Part shown: positions 9,507 through 20,320 of the stretch, in pieces
Layout of the letters: each line of letters starts with the position of its first letter
Position numbering within the stretch: position 1 is the first letter of the stretch
Assembly (NCBI GenBank): GCA_029976075.1
Contig: JARKNW010000040.1
Coordinates: 1 to 64,000 of the forward strand
DNA: 64,000 bases
Origin: Pleomorphomonas sp.
Lineage (GTDB): Bacteria > Pseudomonadota > Alphaproteobacteria > Rhizobiales > Pleomorphomonadaceae
Direction: 5' to 3'
Notes under the pieces: model-generated
What the model was told of the DNA's origin: nothing
What the model saw: only the letters and a program-made list of their open reading frames with translations
Database searches by the model: none
Translations under genes and position numbers: made by a program

Positions 9507-10877
9507 ATGGCGACCGATATTCTGATCGTTGACGATGAGGCCGATATTCGCGACCTCGTAGCAGGTATCCTGGAGGACGAAGGTCATGGCGCCCGCACGG
9601 CTGGCGACTGTGACAAGGCCCTTCAGGCTATTGCCGAGCGACGGCCGCAGCTGATTTTCCTTGATATCTGGCTGCAGGGAAGCCGGATGGACGGCTTGCA
9701 GCTGCTCGACGAAATCAAGGCCAGCAACCCCGATGTGCCGGTGGTGATGATTTCGGGCCATGGCAATGTCGAAACCGCCGTATCGGCCATCAAGCGCGGG
9801 GCTTACGACTATATCGAGAAGCCGTTCAAGGCCGACCGCCTGGTGCTGATCGCAGAACGGGCGCTCGAGTCGTCGCGCCTGAAACGTGAAATTCGCGAGC
9901 TGCAGATCCGCTCCGATCGCCAAGAAGGCATCGTCGGCGGCTCGTCGGTGGTCAACCAGCTCCGCAACACCATCGACCGCGTGGCGCCCACCAACAGTCG
10001 CGTGCTGATTTCCGGTCCGTCGGGATCCGGCAAGGAGTCGGTGGCACGTGCCATCCACGAACGTTCGCACCGGGCAGCCGGTCCCTTCGTGGTGCTCAAC
10101 GCCGCTGCTTTCTCGCCCGATCGGGTGGAGATCGAACTGTTCGGCAGCGAGTCCGACCTCGATGGCAAGCGCAAGGTCGGTGCCCTCGAGGAAGCCCACG
10201 GGGGAACGCTCTATCTCGACGAGATCGGCGACATGCCGCGCGAAATGCAAAATCGCATGGTTCGTGTTCTCGTCGACCAGGCTTTCGAACGCGTTGGCGG
10301 CACCCAGAAGGTTCATGTCGACGTTCGCTATGTGTCGTCGACGGCACGCGATCTCGAGCGGGAGATTGCCGAGGGCCATTTCCGCGAGGACCTGTTCCAT
10401 CGTCTGGCCGTGGTGCCGGTGCGCGTGCCCGGCCTGTCGGAGCGCCGCGAGGACATCCCGTTCCTCATCGAGCAGATGATGCACCAGATTTCCCGGGCCA
10501 CCGGTCTGCCGGTCCGGCGCATCGGCGAAGATGCGATGGCCGTGCTGCAATCGCATGATTGGCCGGGTAACCTGCGCCAGCTTCGCAACAACGTCGAACG
10601 GCTGATGATACTGACGCGCGGCGATCCGGAGGCCGTGATTACCGCCGATCTGTTGCCGTCGGAAATCGGCACCATGCTGCCGTCTCTACCGTCGGGCTCG
10701 GGTGGCGAGCACCTGATGGCGTTGCCGTTGCGTGAGGCGCGCGAGATTTTCGAGCGCGAGTATCTCAAGGCGCAGCTCAATCGCTTCGGCGGCAATATTT
10801 CGCGTACTGCGGAGTTCGTCGGCATGGAGCGTTCGGCGTTGCACAGGAAGCTGAAGAGCCTGGCAATCGCTGGCTAG
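9507..10877 (+). CDS. ntrX: Nitrogen assimilation response regulator NtrX
   Basis: A 456-residue response regulator, the partner of NtrY just upstream (114-base gap; start behind AGGAAAC). The receiver domain (1-120) has the phospho-acceptor Asp 53 in FLDIW and the conserved Lys in EKPF. An AAA+ domain follows with Walker A GPSGSGKES and Walker B-like GGTLYLDEIGD. The C-terminal Fis-type helix-turn-helix includes NISRTAEFVGMERSALHRKL. The loop that in sigma-54 activators reads GAFTGA is replaced by SDLDGKRKVGAL, so direct contact with sigma-54 is unlikely. NtrC in the same window keeps the motif. From memory, NtrX of this class often has a changed loop, so this is probably a family trait and not damage. 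Confidence 0.94.
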   Translation: MATDILIVDDEADIRDLVAGILEDEGHGARTAGDCDKALQAIAERRPQLIFLDIWLQGSRMDGLQLLDEIKASNPDVPVVMISGHGNVETAVSAIKRGAYDYIEKPFKADRLVLIAERALESSRLKREIRELQIRSDRQEGIVGGSSVVNQLRNTIDRVAPTNSRVLISGPSGSGKESVARAIHERSHRAAGPFVVLNAAAFSPDRVEIELFGSESDLDGKRKVGALEEAHGGTLYLDEIGDMPREMQNRMVRVLVDQAFERVGGTQKVHVDVRYVSSTARDLEREIAEGHFREDLFHRLAVVPVRVPGLSERREDIPFLIEQMMHQISRATGLPVRRIGEDAMAVLQSHDWPGNLRQLRNNVERLMILTRGDPEAVITADLLPSEIGTMLPSLPSGSGGEHLMALPLREAREIFEREYLKAQLNRFGGNISRTAEFVGMERSALHRKLKSLAIAG

Positions 10878-10907
10878 TGCAGGCGAGGGCGCACGTCGCC
10901 CGGAGCT

Positions 10908-11576
10908 TCAGTCCGTCGCGTCGCCATCGACTTGCTCGGGCAGGTTATCCTGTTCCCATTCCTGGCGGGGAATTGGCCTGCCGAGCGCGAAGTCGAAGGA
11001 TGCAACGCCGTCGAGGCTTGCGGTTGCCATGCAGTTGAAGGATAGCCGGTACCATTTCCCGCCGGAGTAGACGGCGGCGCCGGGTGCCTTGAGCGATGTC
11101 GTCGTCATCGCGGGATCGGCTGTTGCGTAGGCGACGATATGGTCGGGCACGAAGCCTTCCTTCCATCGCCTCAGCTGTTCCATTGCCTCGATGTTGCAGA
11201 GTTGGATCAGTCGCTCGTCACTGTCGAGCGAGGCCAGCTTCTTGCGTGTTTCTCGATTGCGGGGATCATTCAACACGGCACCGGCGAAGTAGTCCGTCGC
11301 GGTGATGCGCGAGCTGCCGTGCGATCTGGCTGTGGACGCTGGCGGCGAGTTCGGTGCCGTAGTCTCGGGCGGAATGGCCACGGTCGGCGCGGAACTGAGA
11401 ACAGGTGCCGGCTGGCTTTGTGGCGGTGCGACCATGACCACGTCGACCGCAGCCACAGGAAGCCGCACGATGGCCATGTGGCGTGGGGTCTCGATGGCGA
11501 GAAGGGCCAGGAACGCGGCATGGCCCAGCACCGACAGTATTGTCGCCGGTCTCGGCCATGTCAGCTCAGCGCTCAC
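10908..11576 (-). CDS. DUF930 domain-containing protein
   Basis: A protein of about 222 residues. I chose GTG 11576 because AAGGGGAG lies seven bases upstream; an ATG at 11597 has AAGG directly against it and is less likely. An N-terminal hydrophobic stretch (ILSVLGHAAFLALLAIE) looks like a signal anchor, then comes a Pro/Ser/Thr-rich linker, then a domain of about 135 residues matching DUF930 (landmarks LIQLCNIEAMEQLR, PDHIVAYA, GGKWYRLSFNC). The domain is found mainly in Rhizobiales and has no known function. The gene is convergent with ntrX, 30 bases from its end, and divergent from ftsB. Confidence 0.75.
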   Translation of the reverse strand: MSAELTWPRPATILSVLGHAAFLALLAIETPRHMAIVRLPVAAVDVVMVAPPQSQPAPVLSSAPTVAIPPETTAPNSPPASTARSHGSSRITATDYFAGAVLNDPRNRETRKKLASLDSDERLIQLCNIEAMEQLRRWKEGFVPDHIVAYATADPAMTTTSLKAPGAAVYSGGKWYRLSFNCMATASLDGVASFDFALGRPIPRQEWEQDNLPEQVDGDATD

Positions 11577-11846
11577 CCCCTGATCTCCCCTTGGCATCCT
11601 TTACGTCCATCGCCAGCCTTCATGGCGATTTGGCGACCCCGTCACCCAAGCCTGTGGATGCCATGCGGACACGATGTCGTGATAGCGCGACTCCCGCGCC
11701 AAGTGCCACCTTTTACCTATTGCGGTGAACGGAGACTCATTTCGGGGCGATATTTCCCGCTGTTCACGCTCCCTTTACCACGTTGGTTCAGATTCCCTGG
11801 CAAGGGAACCGGACGTTCCCGCCGTCCCCGCGTGAGTTCGTTGCGT

Positions 11847-12185
11847 ATGATTACCCGCCAGTATCGCCCGTCTTGGCTTCGCCGCCTGATCCTCCCCGCC
11901 GTGACGGCAGTCTTCCTCGGCTACTTCGGCTATCATGCCGTCAACGGCGAATACGGCATGGTCGGGCGCGCCCGCTTCGAAAGCCGTACGCAAGAACTCA
12001 ATGCCGAACTGGCCCGCCTTAATGCCGAGAAGTCAGCGCTCGAAGCGCATGTCAAACTCCTGCGGCCGTCCAGTCTCGATCAGGACATGGTCGACGAGCG
12101 CGCTCGCGTGCAGCTTTCTGTCGTTAATCCCAATGAAGTGGTGATCATGGATTTCGATAAGCTGGCGCAGGCCAAAACCAATTGA
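11847..12185 (+). CDS. ftsB: Cell division protein FtsB/DivIC-like
   Basis: A 112-residue septum formation initiator protein. It has one membrane helix (about residues 13-32, RLILPAVTAVFLGYFGYHAV), then a coiled coil (about 45-72, with LNAELARLNAEKSALEAHV) and a short C-terminal region with DMVDERAR. FtsB links FtsL and FtsQ in the divisome. ATG 11847 is used; an in-frame GTG at 11832 is possible and neither has a clear ribosome site. The position just before pdhA is the usual one in Rhizobiales. Confidence 0.85.
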   Translation: MITRQYRPSWLRRLILPAVTAVFLGYFGYHAVNGEYGMVGRARFESRTQELNAELARLNAEKSALEAHVKLLRPSSLDQDMVDERARVQLSVVNPNEVVIMDFDKLAQAKTN

Positions 12186-12202
12186 CATCACTTCATTTTT
12201 TA

Positions 12203-12229
12203 TGAATTAACTTGATTTCAGTTAATTCA
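12203..12229. promoter_or_regulatory. 9-bp inverted repeat upstream of the PDH operon, candidate operator
   Basis: TGAATTAAC (12203-12211) and its exact complement GTTAATTCA (12221-12229) flank a 9-base spacer. The site lies 18 bases after the ftsB stop and about 120 bases before pdhA. No T-run follows, and the arms are AT-rich, so it looks more like a protein-binding site than a terminator. A dimeric regulator of the PDH operon is the simplest reading. Confidence 0.45.
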
Positions 12230-12347
12230 CTACGCCAGTGATGCGGCTTTCGCATGATTGACATGCACCGCAAACCTTGACTTGCTCCCAGGAAAGGGGT
12301 TCCGTCGGCGCCTCTACGAAATAATCCCTATACGGGAGGAACGCTCA

Positions 12348-13418
12348 ATGGCTGTACGACCGGCGACCGAGAAGCGCGCACGCGCTTCGGCCCCGACCTC
12401 CGCGCCGAAGAAAACCGGCAAACCGTCCAACTCCACCATCAACTATCAGGTCGCTGAATTCGACAAGGACGACGAGTTCAAGGCCTATCATGACATGCTG
12501 CTGATCCGCCGTTTTGAAGAAAAGGCCGGCCAGCTCTATGGCATGGGCCTGATCGGCGGTTTCTGCCATCTTTATATCGGCCAGGAAGCGGTCGTTGTCG
12601 GCATTCAGAAGGCGCTGCGGGAAGGTCAGGATCAGGTTACCACCTCCTACCGCGACCACGGCCACATGCTCGCTTGCGGCATGGACCCCAAGGGTGTCAT
12701 GGCCGAGTTGACCGGTCGTCAGGGCGGTTATTCGCGCGGCAAGGGCGGTTCGATGCACATGTTCAGCCGCGAGAAGCAGTTCTTCGGCGGTCATGGCATC
12801 GTCGGCGCCCAGGTGCCGATCGGAGCGGGTCTCGCCTTTGCCGACAAGTATCGCGGCACGGATAACGTGTCGGTGGTCTACTTCGGCGATGGCGCCGCCA
12901 ACCAAGGTCAGGTCTACGAGACCTTCAACATGGCGCAGCTCTGGAAGCTGCCGGTGATCTTCGTCATCGAGAACAACCGTTACGCCATGGGTACCTCGGT
13001 CAGCCGCTCGTCGGCGCAGACCGATTTCGCCAAGCGGGGCGAAAGCTTCAATATTCCCGGCGAACAGGTGGACGGCATGGACGTCCGCGCCGTCAAGGCG
13101 GCCGCTGATCGCGCCGTCGAATGGGCGCGCGCCGGAAATGGCCCCTACATTCTGGAAATGCAGACCTACCGCTATCGCGGCCATTCGATGTCCGACCCGG
13201 CCAAGTATCGGACCAAGGACGAAGTGCAGAAGATGCGCGACGAGCGAGATCCCATCGAGCAGGTCCGCAAGCGGCTTGTCGAGAAGGGGTGGGCCAGCGA
13301 GGACGATCTCAAGGAGATCGACAAGAACGTGCGCGCCGTGGTGACCGAAGCGGCCGACTTCGCCTCCGCCGACGCCGAGCCGGATCCGTCCGAGCTCTGG
13401 ACCGACATTCTTCGCTGA
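12348..13418 (+). CDS. pdhA: Pyruvate dehydrogenase E1 component, alpha subunit
   Basis: A 356-residue thiamine-diphosphate subunit of the heterotetrameric pyruvate dehydrogenase; with PdhB it decarboxylates pyruvate and passes the acetyl group to lipoyl E2. ATG 12348 follows GGGAGGAA; the upstream in-frame residues are not family-like. The TPP-binding motif runs from YFGDGAANQG to VIENN near residue 184. The family landmarks HDMLLIRRFEEKAGQLYG, GGSMHMF and the loop RYRGHSMSDPAKYR are present. The first 40 residues are Lys/Ala/Pro-rich, as in other alphaproteobacterial PdhA. It is the first gene of pdhA-pdhB-pdhC-lpdA, 21 bases before pdhB. Confidence 0.96.
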   Translation: MAVRPATEKRARASAPTSAPKKTGKPSNSTINYQVAEFDKDDEFKAYHDMLLIRRFEEKAGQLYGMGLIGGFCHLYIGQEAVVVGIQKALREGQDQVTTSYRDHGHMLACGMDPKGVMAELTGRQGGYSRGKGGSMHMFSREKQFFGGHGIVGAQVPIGAGLAFADKYRGTDNVSVVYFGDGAANQGQVYETFNMAQLWKLPVIFVIENNRYAMGTSVSRSSAQTDFAKRGESFNIPGEQVDGMDVRAVKAAADRAVEWARAGNGPYILEMQTYRYRGHSMSDPAKYRTKDEVQKMRDERDPIEQVRKRLVEKGWASEDDLKEIDKNVRAVVTEAADFASADAEPDPSELWTDILR

Positions 13419-13439
13419 CAGCGCCGAGAGGTTTTCAAA

Positions 13440-14825
<1,386 letters not shown>

Positions 14826-14836
14826 GGAGAGTTGAA

Positions 14837-16165
14837 ATGCCGATCAAGATCCTGATGCCGGCGCTCTCTCCCACCATGGAGACGGGCAATCTGACCAAGT
14901 GGAACGTCAAGGTGGGTGATGCCGTGAAATCCGGCATGGTGCTTGCCGAGATCGAGACCGACAAGGCGACCATGGAGGTCGAGGCGGTCGATGAGGGCGT
15001 CGTTGCCAAGCTGGTGGTGGCCGAAGGTTCCGCCGATGTGCCGGTCAACGCGGTGATCGCCATCCTGGCCGAAGAGGGCGAGGACGTCGCTGCCGCGGCG
15101 GCCGCCGCTGATGGCGCCGCGCCTGTCGTGGCCAAGGCGGAAGCACCGAAGTCCGAGGAAAAGGCTGAGGCGCCGAAGGCAGAAGCTCCCAAGCAGGAAG
15201 CTCCGAAGGCGGAAGCTGCCAAGGCGGGCGAGGGGGAGCGCATTTTTGCTTCGCCGCTGGCTCGTCGGGTGGCCAAGGACAAGGGCCTCGACCTCAAGTC
15301 CGTCAAGGGTTCTGGACCGAAGGGCCGGATCATCCTGCGTGACGTCGAAGGCGCCGAAGCTGCTCCGAAGGCGGCCGCTCCGCAGGCTGCGACGCCTGCC
15401 GCTGCTCCGGCTCCCAAGCCGGCCGGTGCCAGCGACGAGATGACGCTGAAGCTGTTCGATCCGGAGAGCTACGAGCTGATCCCGCATGATGGCATGCGCA
15501 AGACCATTGCTCGGCGTCTCACCGAGTCCAAGCAGACGGTGCCGCATTTCTACGTCACCGTCGACGTCGAGCTCGATGCGCTGCTGGCCCTGCGCAAGGA
15601 CATCAACGACGCGGCTCCGACCGCCGATGGCAAGCCCGCCTACAAGGTCTCGGTCAACGACATGGTGATCAAGGCTTACGCGCTGGCCCTCAAGGCGGTG
15701 CCGGACGCCCATGTTTCCTGGACCGATGGCGGCATGCTGAAGCACAAGCACGCCGATGTCGGCGTAGCCGTGTCGATTCCTGGCGGTCTGATCACCCCGA
15801 TCGTCCGCAAGGCCGACGAGAAGAGCCTATCCACCATCTCCAACGAGGTGAAGGATCTCGCCAAGCGCGCCAAGGATCGCAAGCTGAAGCCCGAGGAATA
15901 TCAGGGTGGGACCACCTCGGTCTCCAACCTTGGCATGTTCGGCGTCAAGGACTTCGCGGCCGTCATCAACCCGCCGCACGCCACGATCCTGGCGGTCGGC
16001 GCCGGTGAGCAGCGCGCTGTGGTCAAGGGCGGTCAGCTGGCTGTCGCCACAGTGATGAGCGTCACGCTCTCCACCGATCACCGCGCCGTCGACGGTGCGC
16101 TCGGTGCCGAGCTGCTGAAGGCGTTCAAGGGCTTCATCGAGAAGCCGATGTCGATGCTGGTGTGA
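14837..16165 (+). CDS. pdhC: Dihydrolipoamide acetyltransferase, E2 of pyruvate dehydrogenase
   Basis: A 442-residue core subunit of the complex that moves the acetyl group from lipoyl-lysine to coenzyme A. It has one lipoyl domain (1-80, Lys 43 in [10 protein letters not shown]), an Ala/Glu/Lys/Pro-rich flexible linker, a peripheral-subunit-binding domain (about 134-170, FASPLARRVAKDKG and GPKGRII), a second Ala/Pro linker, and the catalytic domain from about 210. The active-site motif is DHRAVDGALGA with His near 415. It starts behind GAGGAG, 11 bases from pdhB. The following gene, lpdA, is separated by a hairpin-bearing gap. Confidence 0.96.
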   Translation: MPIKILMPALSPTMETGNLTKWNVKVGDAVKSGMVLAEIETDKATMEVEAVDEGVVAKLVVAEGSADVPVNAVIAILAEEGEDVAAAAAAADGAAPVVAKAEAPKSEEKAEAPKAEAPKQEAPKAEAAKAGEGERIFASPLARRVAKDKGLDLKSVKGSGPKGRIILRDVEGAEAAPKAAAPQAATPAAAPAPKPAGASDEMTLKLFDPESYELIPHDGMRKTIARRLTESKQTVPHFYVTVDVELDALLALRKDINDAAPTADGKPAYKVSVNDMVIKAYALALKAVPDAHVSWTDGGMLKHKHADVGVAVSIPGGLITPIVRKADEKSLSTISNEVKDLAKRAKDRKLKPEEYQGGTTSVSNLGMFGVKDFAAVINPPHATILAVGAGEQRAVVKGGQLAVATVMSVTLSTDHRAVDGALGAELLKAFKGFIEKPMSMLV

Positions 16166-16192
16166 CGGATTTTTCCCGTCGTCCATTTCGGG

Positions 16193-16222
16193 AGGCGGCC
16201 GCCGGCAAGGTCGGCGCCGCCT
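16193..16222 (+). repeat. GC-rich stem-loop between pdhC and lpdA
   Basis: AGGCGGC (16193-16199) pairs exactly with GCCGCCT (16216-16222), and inside it GCCG (16201-16204) pairs with CGGC (16212-16215). It sits in the only long gap (110 bases) of the pdh operon and is not followed by T residues. It may slow transcription or protect the upstream mRNA end, which would set E3 expression apart from E1/E2. Confidence 0.45.
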
Positions 16223-16275
16223 GCTTCCGGCGCGAGGCTTGGCCCACGCCGAACCCAGATTAAAGGCATAGACCT

Positions 16276-17688
16276 ATGTCCCAGTATGACATCCTGATTA
16301 TCGGTTCGGGCCCCGGCGGCTATGTCGCCGCCATCCGGGCCGCCCAGCTCGGCCTCAAGGTCGGCGTCATCGAGCGCTCCTACATTGGTGGCATCTGTCC
16401 CAACTGGGGCTGCATTCCCGCCAAGGCGCTGCTGCGCTCGTCCGAGATATTCCACTACATCGAGCACGCTGCTGACTACGGCATCAAGGCCGAGAAGCCG
16501 GGCGTCGATGTGGCCGCCATCGTCAAGCGGTCGCGAGGCATTGCTCAGCAGATGAGCCAGGGCGTCGGCTTCCTGCTCAAGAAGAACAAGGTCGACCTGA
16601 TCTGGGGTGAAGCCAGCATCGCCGCTCCAGGCAAGGTGAAGGTGAAGCCGATCGATGGGGCGCCCAAGGGCTGGCTGCCGGCCGGCGACTTCGAGGCCAA
16701 GCACATCATCGTGGCGACCGGTGCCCGGCCGCGCGTGCTGCCTGGTCTCGAACCGGACAAGAAGCTGGTGTGGACCTACTTCGAGTCCATGGTGCCGGAG
16801 GCGCTGCCGAAGCGTCTTCTGGTGGTGGGTTCGGGTGCCATCGGCATCGAGTTCGCTAGCTTCTACAGGGCACTAGGCTCGGAGGTCACCGTCGTCGAGG
16901 TGATGAGCCAGGTGATGCCGGTCGAGGATCACGAGATCGCCGACCTCGCCAAGAAGCGCTTCGAGAAGGCCGGCATGAAGATCCTTCTGGAGGCCAAGGT
17001 CGCCTCGCTGAAGAAGGGTGCCAACGAGGTGACGGCCACCGTCGAACTCAAGGATGGCTCCAAGCAGGAGATCGTCGCCGACCGTGTCATCTCGGCGGTG
17101 GGCGTTGTCGGCAATGTCGAGAACCTCGGCCTCGAGGCCCTCGGCGTGAAGATCGAGCGTGGCACCATTGCCACCGACGGTCTGGGCCGTACCAACGTGC
17201 CGGGCATCTATGCCATTGGCGACGTCGCCGGTCCGCCAATGCTCGCCCACAAGGCCGAGCATGAAGGCACGCTGTGCGTTGAGGCGATCGCCGGTCTGCA
17301 TCCGCATCCGATGGATAAGCTGCAGATTCCTGGCTGCACCTATTGCCATCCGCAGGTGGCGTCTGTCGGCCTCACCGAGAAGAAGGCCAAGGAAGCAGGC
17401 CTCGAGTTGAAGGTCGGCCGTTTCCCATTCATCGGCAACGGCAAGGCGGTGGCGCTCGGCGAGCCGGAAGGCTTGGTCAAGACAATCTTCGATGCCAAGA
17501 CGGGTCGCCTGCTCGGTGCCCATCTGATCGGTGCCGAAGTGACGGAAATGATCCAGGGCTTCGTCGTGGCCATGCAGCTCGAGACCACCGAGGAAGAGCT
17601 GATGCACACGGTGTTCCCGCATCCGACCGTCAGCGAGACCATGCACGAGAGCGTGCTTGCCGCCTATGGCCGAGCCATCCATATTTAA
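16276..17688 (+). CDS. lpdA: Dihydrolipoyl dehydrogenase (E3)
   Basis: A 470-residue FAD enzyme that reoxidises dihydrolipoamide with NAD+. It has the N-terminal FAD motif GSGPGGYVAAI, the redox disulphide Cys41/Cys46 in GGICPNWGCIPAKAL, the NAD-binding motif VGSGAIGIEFASFY, the second FAD motif YAIGDVAGPPMLAHKAEHEG, and the C-terminal active-site pair in HPTVSETMHE. The GICPNWGC form differs from the commoner GTCLNVGC and fits the E3 type linked to alphaproteobacterial pdh operons. It is the last gene of the operon; a strong terminator begins 25 bases after its stop. Confidence 0.95.
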   Translation: MSQYDILIIGSGPGGYVAAIRAAQLGLKVGVIERSYIGGICPNWGCIPAKALLRSSEIFHYIEHAADYGIKAEKPGVDVAAIVKRSRGIAQQMSQGVGFLLKKNKVDLIWGEASIAAPGKVKVKPIDGAPKGWLPAGDFEAKHIIVATGARPRVLPGLEPDKKLVWTYFESMVPEALPKRLLVVGSGAIGIEFASFYRALGSEVTVVEVMSQVMPVEDHEIADLAKKRFEKAGMKILLEAKVASLKKGANEVTATVELKDGSKQEIVADRVISAVGVVGNVENLGLEALGVKIERGTIATDGLGRTNVPGIYAIGDVAGPPMLAHKAEHEGTLCVEAIAGLHPHPMDKLQIPGCTYCHPQVASVGLTEKKAKEAGLELKVGRFPFIGNGKAVALGEPEGLVKTIFDAKTGRLLGAHLIGAEVTEMIQGFVVAMQLETTEEELMHTVFPHPTVSETMHESVLAAYGRAIHI

Positions 17689-17712
17689 GCCGCGAGTCGT
17701 GACTTAATGTAG

Positions 17713-17742
17713 AGGCCGGCGGCAAACCCGCCGGCCTTTTTC
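17713..17742 (+). terminator. Rho-independent terminator of the PDH operon
   Basis: AGGCCGGCGG and CCGCCGGCCT form a perfect 10-bp stem around the loop CAAAC, followed by TTTTTC. It lies 25 bases after the lpdA stop. Confidence 0.9.
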
Positions 17743-17760
17743 GCTGCCAGGAGATACCCG

Positions 17761-18009
17761 ATGCAGGGTCATGCCTTTCTTGTCTGGGGTGCTATCGGCC
17801 TTCTTGCCGGCTGGCTTGCGAGTTTCGTGGTGGGCGGTGGCGGCCTCATCCGCTACCTCGTCTCGGGCCTGATCGGTTCGTTCGTCGGCGGCCTCGTGTT
17901 GCAGTGGACCGGCATCAACTTGCCGATCGCCAGTCCTTTTCTGCATGAAGTGGCGGTGGCGACTATCGGTGCGATCATCTTCGTGTTCTTGGCACGCATG
18001 GTCGTCTGA
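17761..18009 (+). CDS. GlsB/YeaQ/YmgE family membrane protein
   Basis: An 82-residue protein of the transglycosylase-associated (GlsB/YeaQ) family. It has three hydrophobic, glycine-rich helices (IGLLAGWLASFVVGG, YLVSGLIGSFVGG, VATIGAIIFVFLARMV). CAGGAGA lies a few bases before the start. It is a small inner-membrane protein linked to stress responses in several bacteria, with no known biochemical activity. It follows the pdh terminator and so must have its own promoter or be read through. A paralogue lies at about 26.3 kb. Confidence 0.85.
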   Translation: MQGHAFLVWGAIGLLAGWLASFVVGGGGLIRYLVSGLIGSFVGGLVLQWTGINLPIASPFLHEVAVATIGAIIFVFLARMVV

Positions 18010-18162
18010 AAAGTAGACTATGACGAACCAGCCGTTTTTCTAGGCGCTCGTGCCAATAATTGGAGCACATCCGTCCGTAGTTCTTCGATACTTATTTTTA
18101 CTTTGTTAACGAGAGGAATGCGACCTTTCGTCATGTAAAATTGCGAAGATCCGGGGGACGGG

Positions 18163-19239
18163 ATGACAGCTTCGGTTGTGTCCATTCGCGACATTTCTTC
18201 AAAGTCCGAGTCCGTTCAGGAAATCGCCTTCAACAAGGTCGGCCAGATCAGGGCGATCAATCGCCGTATGCGTATCCTCGCCCTCAATGCGCTGATCGAG
18301 GCGGAGAGGGCTGGAGAGGCCGGCCGCGGCTTCGCGGTGGTCAGCCAGGAAGTGCGCGGGATCTCCGAGGAGGTGGAGAAGCTCTCGACCGCTCTCGAGG
18401 CCGAGCTTGCCTCGGAGATTGGCGAGATCTCCTCTCTTGTTCAGGAGATGAGCCAGTCGTCGCAGGGGCAGCGATTGGTGGACCTGGCCCTCAATGCCAT
18501 CGAAATCGTGGATCGCAATCTCTATGAACGCACCTGCGATGTGCGCTGGTGGGCGACCGATTCCGCCTTCGTCGACGCGCTGGCGGCTCCCGGTGATGCT
18601 GCCTTTGCCTACGCGGCACGCCGCCTCAATGTCATTCTGCGCGCCTACACGGTCTATCTCGATATCTGGCTGTGCGATCCCGAAGGCAAGGTGGTGGCGT
18701 CCGGTCGTGGCGAGCGCCTTCCGGTGGCTGGCGCCGATGTCTCGTCGCGCTCCTGGTTTCGCACCGGCATGGGGCTCAGGACCGGCGACGATTTCCACGC
18801 CGAAGATATCGCCCGCGAACCGCTTCTGGCCGATACGATGGTCGCCACCTTCGTTACACCAGTAAGGACTGGCGGTGAGGCGGATGGGCGGCCAATCGGC
18901 CTGCTGGCCATTCATTTCGACTGGGAGCCTCAGTCGCGGACCATTGTCAACGGCGTGCGCCTCAGCGACGAGGAGCGCGCGACGAGCCGCGTACTGATCG
19001 TCGACCGCGACAATCGCGTCATTGCCTCCTCCGACGGTGCCGGTGTCCTGATCGAGCGGCTTCCGGCTTTTGGTGGCATGGGGGCAGGTTGGCAGGTCCG
19101 CGATGGCAGGATCATCGCCCAGCACCTCACTCCAGGCTACGAAACCTACCGAGGCCTCGGCTGGCGTGGCGTGATCGAGCAGCGACTTGCTGCCGACAAG
19201 CCGTCGGCGACCGTGACTCCTCTCAAGGGGCGCCGATAG
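18163..19239 (+). CDS. Soluble chemoreceptor-like protein: signalling motif followed by a Cache-like sensor
   Basis: A 358-residue protein whose N-terminus (about 20-75) matches the tip of a chemoreceptor signalling hairpin (RILALNALIEAERAGEAGRG near residue 37, then FAVVSQEVRGISEEVEKLS). Only the tip is present, not the full four-helix bundle. The remainder (about 110-340) looks like a Cache/PAS-type sensor: an ordered helix, YLDIWLCDPEGKVVASGRG, SSRSWFRTGM, LLAIHFDWEP and RVLIVDRDNRVIAS. No membrane helix or signal peptide is visible, so the sensor would be cytoplasmic, and the order (signal first, sensor last) is the reverse of a normal receptor. It could act on CheA/CheW arrays or be a decoy. 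It starts behind GGGGGACGGG and stands alone. Confidence 0.7.
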   Translation: MTASVVSIRDISSKSESVQEIAFNKVGQIRAINRRMRILALNALIEAERAGEAGRGFAVVSQEVRGISEEVEKLSTALEAELASEIGEISSLVQEMSQSSQGQRLVDLALNAIEIVDRNLYERTCDVRWWATDSAFVDALAAPGDAAFAYAARRLNVILRAYTVYLDIWLCDPEGKVVASGRGERLPVAGADVSSRSWFRTGMGLRTGDDFHAEDIAREPLLADTMVATFVTPVRTGGEADGRPIGLLAIHFDWEPQSRTIVNGVRLSDEERATSRVLIVDRDNRVIASSDGAGVLIERLPAFGGMGAGWQVRDGRIIAQHLTPGYETYRGLGWRGVIEQRLAADKPSATVTPLKGRR

Positions 19240-19360
19240 AAGAGTTGCAGATTGGCAGGTCGCCATCGCGGGGCGACGTTCCCAATCCGGGTTCCTGGCG
19301 GTAAGATCATCCAAAGGGGAAGTGCACGGCGGTTCGACCGGCCCCCGGGAGGATGATGCC

Positions 19361-20218
<858 letters not shown>

Positions 20219-20320
20219 ATTTTCGCTGAACGTCTGCTTGCGGCGGCTTGCGCGATGACTACATCTTCCGCGACGTTGCGCGGACGTTATCCGCGTTTTC
20301 GGTGACTAGGGGAAACGGCC

